Below the pieces are notes generated by a model. That model saw nothing but the letters and a program-made list of their open reading frames with translations. It searched no databases and was not told where the DNA came from. DNA of 64,000 bases from Pseudomonadota bacterium (GTDB taxonomy: Bacteria > Pseudomonadota > Gammaproteobacteria > Burkholderiales > Thiobacillaceae). Below, in pieces: positions 62,799-64,000 of this stretch. Position 1 is the first letter of the stretch. Every line of letters starts with the position of its first letter. The position numbers were made by a program, and so were the translations under genes. The stretch is taken from NCBI GenBank assembly GCA_030653935.1, contig JAURYL010000060.1, positions 1 through 64,000 on the forward strand, given 5' to 3'.

Positions 62799-64000
62799 AT
62801 GATCAAACGCGCTCTCCTCTCCGTCTCCGACAAGACCGGCCTCATCGACTTCGCACGCGCGCTTTCCGCCGCCGGCGTGGAACTCCTTTCCACCGGCGGT
62901 ACTGCCAAGGCCATCCGCGATGCCGGCCTGCCGGTGATCGACGTTGCCGATTACACCGGCTTTCCGGAAATGCTCGACGGCCGGGTCAAGACCCTGCATC
63001 CCAAGGTCCACGCCGGCATCCTGGCGCGACGCGACCTCACCGCCCACGTCGAGACCATGAGCGAGCACGGCATGGGCTACATCGACCTGGTCTGCGTCAA
63101 CCTCTATCCCTTCGTGGAAACGGTGTCGAAGCCGCACACTCTGGACGACGCCATCGAGAACATCGACATCGGCGGCCCGGCCATGGTGCGCTCTTCGGCC
63201 AAGAACTACCGGCACGTCGCCATCGTCACCGACCCGGCCGATTACCCGGCGCTGGTCGCGGAAATGCAGGCCAACGACGGCGCGCTGCTGGATGCCACCC
63301 GTTTCGAGCTGGCGAAAAAGGCGTTCACCCACACCGCCCAGTACGACGGCCACATCAGCAACTACCTGACCGCTTTGAACGCGGAAGGCGCCAAGGAACA
63401 ATTCGGCGAGAAGCTCACCCTGCAATTCAGCCGCGCGCAGACCTGTCGTTATGGTGAAAACCCGCATCAGAACGGCGCCTTCTACGTCGAAGCCAACGCG
63501 CCCGCCGGCACCATCGCCACGGCCCGCCAGATCCAGGGCAAGGAGCTTTCCTACAACAACATCGCCGATACCGACGCGGCGCTGGAGTGCATCAAGCTGT
63601 TCGACGCCGGCCCCGCCTGCGTCATCGTCAAGCACGCCAACCCCTGCGGTGTGGCTTACGGCGCCAGCCTGATGCAGGCCTACGACCGTGCTTACCAGAC
63701 CGATCCGGAATCCGCTTTCGGCGGCATCATCGCCTTCAACGGCCGCCTCGATGGCGAGACCGCGAAGGCCATCGTCGAGCGCCAGTTCGTCGAAGTGATC
63801 ATCGCCCCCGAGGTGAGCCCGGAAGCCAGTGAAGCCGTGGCCGCCAAGAAGAATGTGCGTCTGCTTGAATGCGGCGCCTGGACGGGTAGCGTGGCGCAGA
63901 TGGACATGAAACGGGTGGCCGGCGGCCTCCTGGTACAGGATGCCGACATCCTGCTGCACGGCGACCTGAAGGTTGTGACCAAGCGCGCGCCGACTGCGAA
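62799..64000 (+). CDS. purH: bifunctional AICAR formyltransferase/IMP cyclohydrolase (partial)
   Basis: The last two steps of IMP synthesis. The reading frame begins [39 protein letters not shown], the cyclohydrolase (MGS-like) domain, and is open to the window end (about 400 of an expected 525 residues). The start of the formyltransferase domain is present, with the KHANPCG motif around codon 280. The ORF track omits it because it is incomplete. The dusB-fis-purH order is typical of betaproteobacteria. Confidence 0.96.
   Translation, partial: MIKRALLSVSDKTGLIDFARALSAAGVELLSTGGTAKAIRDAGLPVIDVADYTGFPEMLDGRVKTLHPKVHAGILARRDLTAHVETMSEHGMGYIDLVCVNLYPFVETVSKPHTLDDAIENIDIGGPAMVRSSAKNYRHVAIVTDPADYPALVAEMQANDGALLDATRFELAKKAFTHTAQYDGHISNYLTALNAEGAKEQFGEKLTLQFSRAQTCRYGENPHQNGAFYVEANAPAGTIATARQIQGKELSYNNIADTDAALECIKLFDAGPACVIVKHANPCGVAYGASLMQAYDRAYQTDPESAFGGIIAFNGRLDGETAKAIVERQFVEVIIAPEVSPEASEAVAAKKNVRLLECGAWTGSVAQMDMKRVAGGLLVQDADILLHGDLKVVTKRAPTA

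Overview
The window looks like chromosome of a GC-rich betaproteobacterium, probably of the Nitrosomonadales/Rhodocyclales type with a sulfur-linked energy metabolism. The inference rests on the dusB-fis-purH order, the aroB...dgt pairing, ubiJ-ubiB, groES-groEL behind a perfect CIRCE, and the sulfur-relay and multiheme cytochrome genes. No rRNA, tRNA or CRISPR array was recognised. Nearly all long antisense ORFs in the track are codon-bias shadows.

Layout. (1) 1-3508: AT-richer surface polysaccharide export genes on the minus strand (methyltransferase, Wzt-like ATPase, Wzm-like permease). (2) 3696-8332: aroB and dgt separated by a hipB/hipA-like module, then a REP-associated tyrosine transposase (RAYT); matching REP palindromes sit at almost every junction. 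(3) 8405-13954: envelope glycan/lipid genes (GT39-type glycosyltransferase, flippase-like membrane protein, GT2, deacetylase-like protein, GNAT). (4) 14111-17632: fused 2-oxoacid dehydrogenase E1, E2 and an acyl carrier protein. (5) 17680-25304: ubiJ-ubiB, then exbB-exbD-giant tonB-Sel1 protein, then a YfiM-like protein. (6) 25431-38534: the most unusual part. A periplasmic DsrE-like protein diverges from an ECF sigma factor whose membrane anti-sigma factor itself ends in a DsrE-like domain. Two mirror-image ECF-type promoters lie between them. Next come tusA-yeeE-tusA-dsrE/F/H-like genes, a rhodanese lipoprotein, a pentaheme lipoprotein cytochrome, a small secreted protein, a triheme cytochrome, an OprP-type porin, and a histidine kinase with a sigma-54 activator. 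Two sigma-54-type promoters precede the tusA and porin/cytochrome operons. (7) 38512-44093: a hypothetical gene, groESL, then three toxin-antitoxin modules (VapBC-like, RHH-GNAT, Panacea with a truncated partner). (8) 44513-64000: mostly housekeeping genes (pepN, ycaO, creA, namZ-like, ompA-like, mscL, nadA, xerC, diguanylate cyclase, trx-TPR protein, GAF protein, gamma-carbonic anhydrase, dusB, fis, purH partial).

How it may work together (inference): region 6 reads as a regulated sulfur or chalcogen handling unit. A porin/cytochrome/rhodanese set at the outer membrane resembles the Ext-type conduits of Geobacter. A YeeE-type importer and cytoplasmic TusA/DsrE relay handle the sulfur inside. 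Control would come from a sigma-54 two-component pair and from an ECF/anti-sigma switch that may sense sulfur through a periplasmic DsrE-like domain. Three frameshifts in the rhodanese and pentaheme cytochrome genes are either sequencing errors or early decay and should be resolved first.
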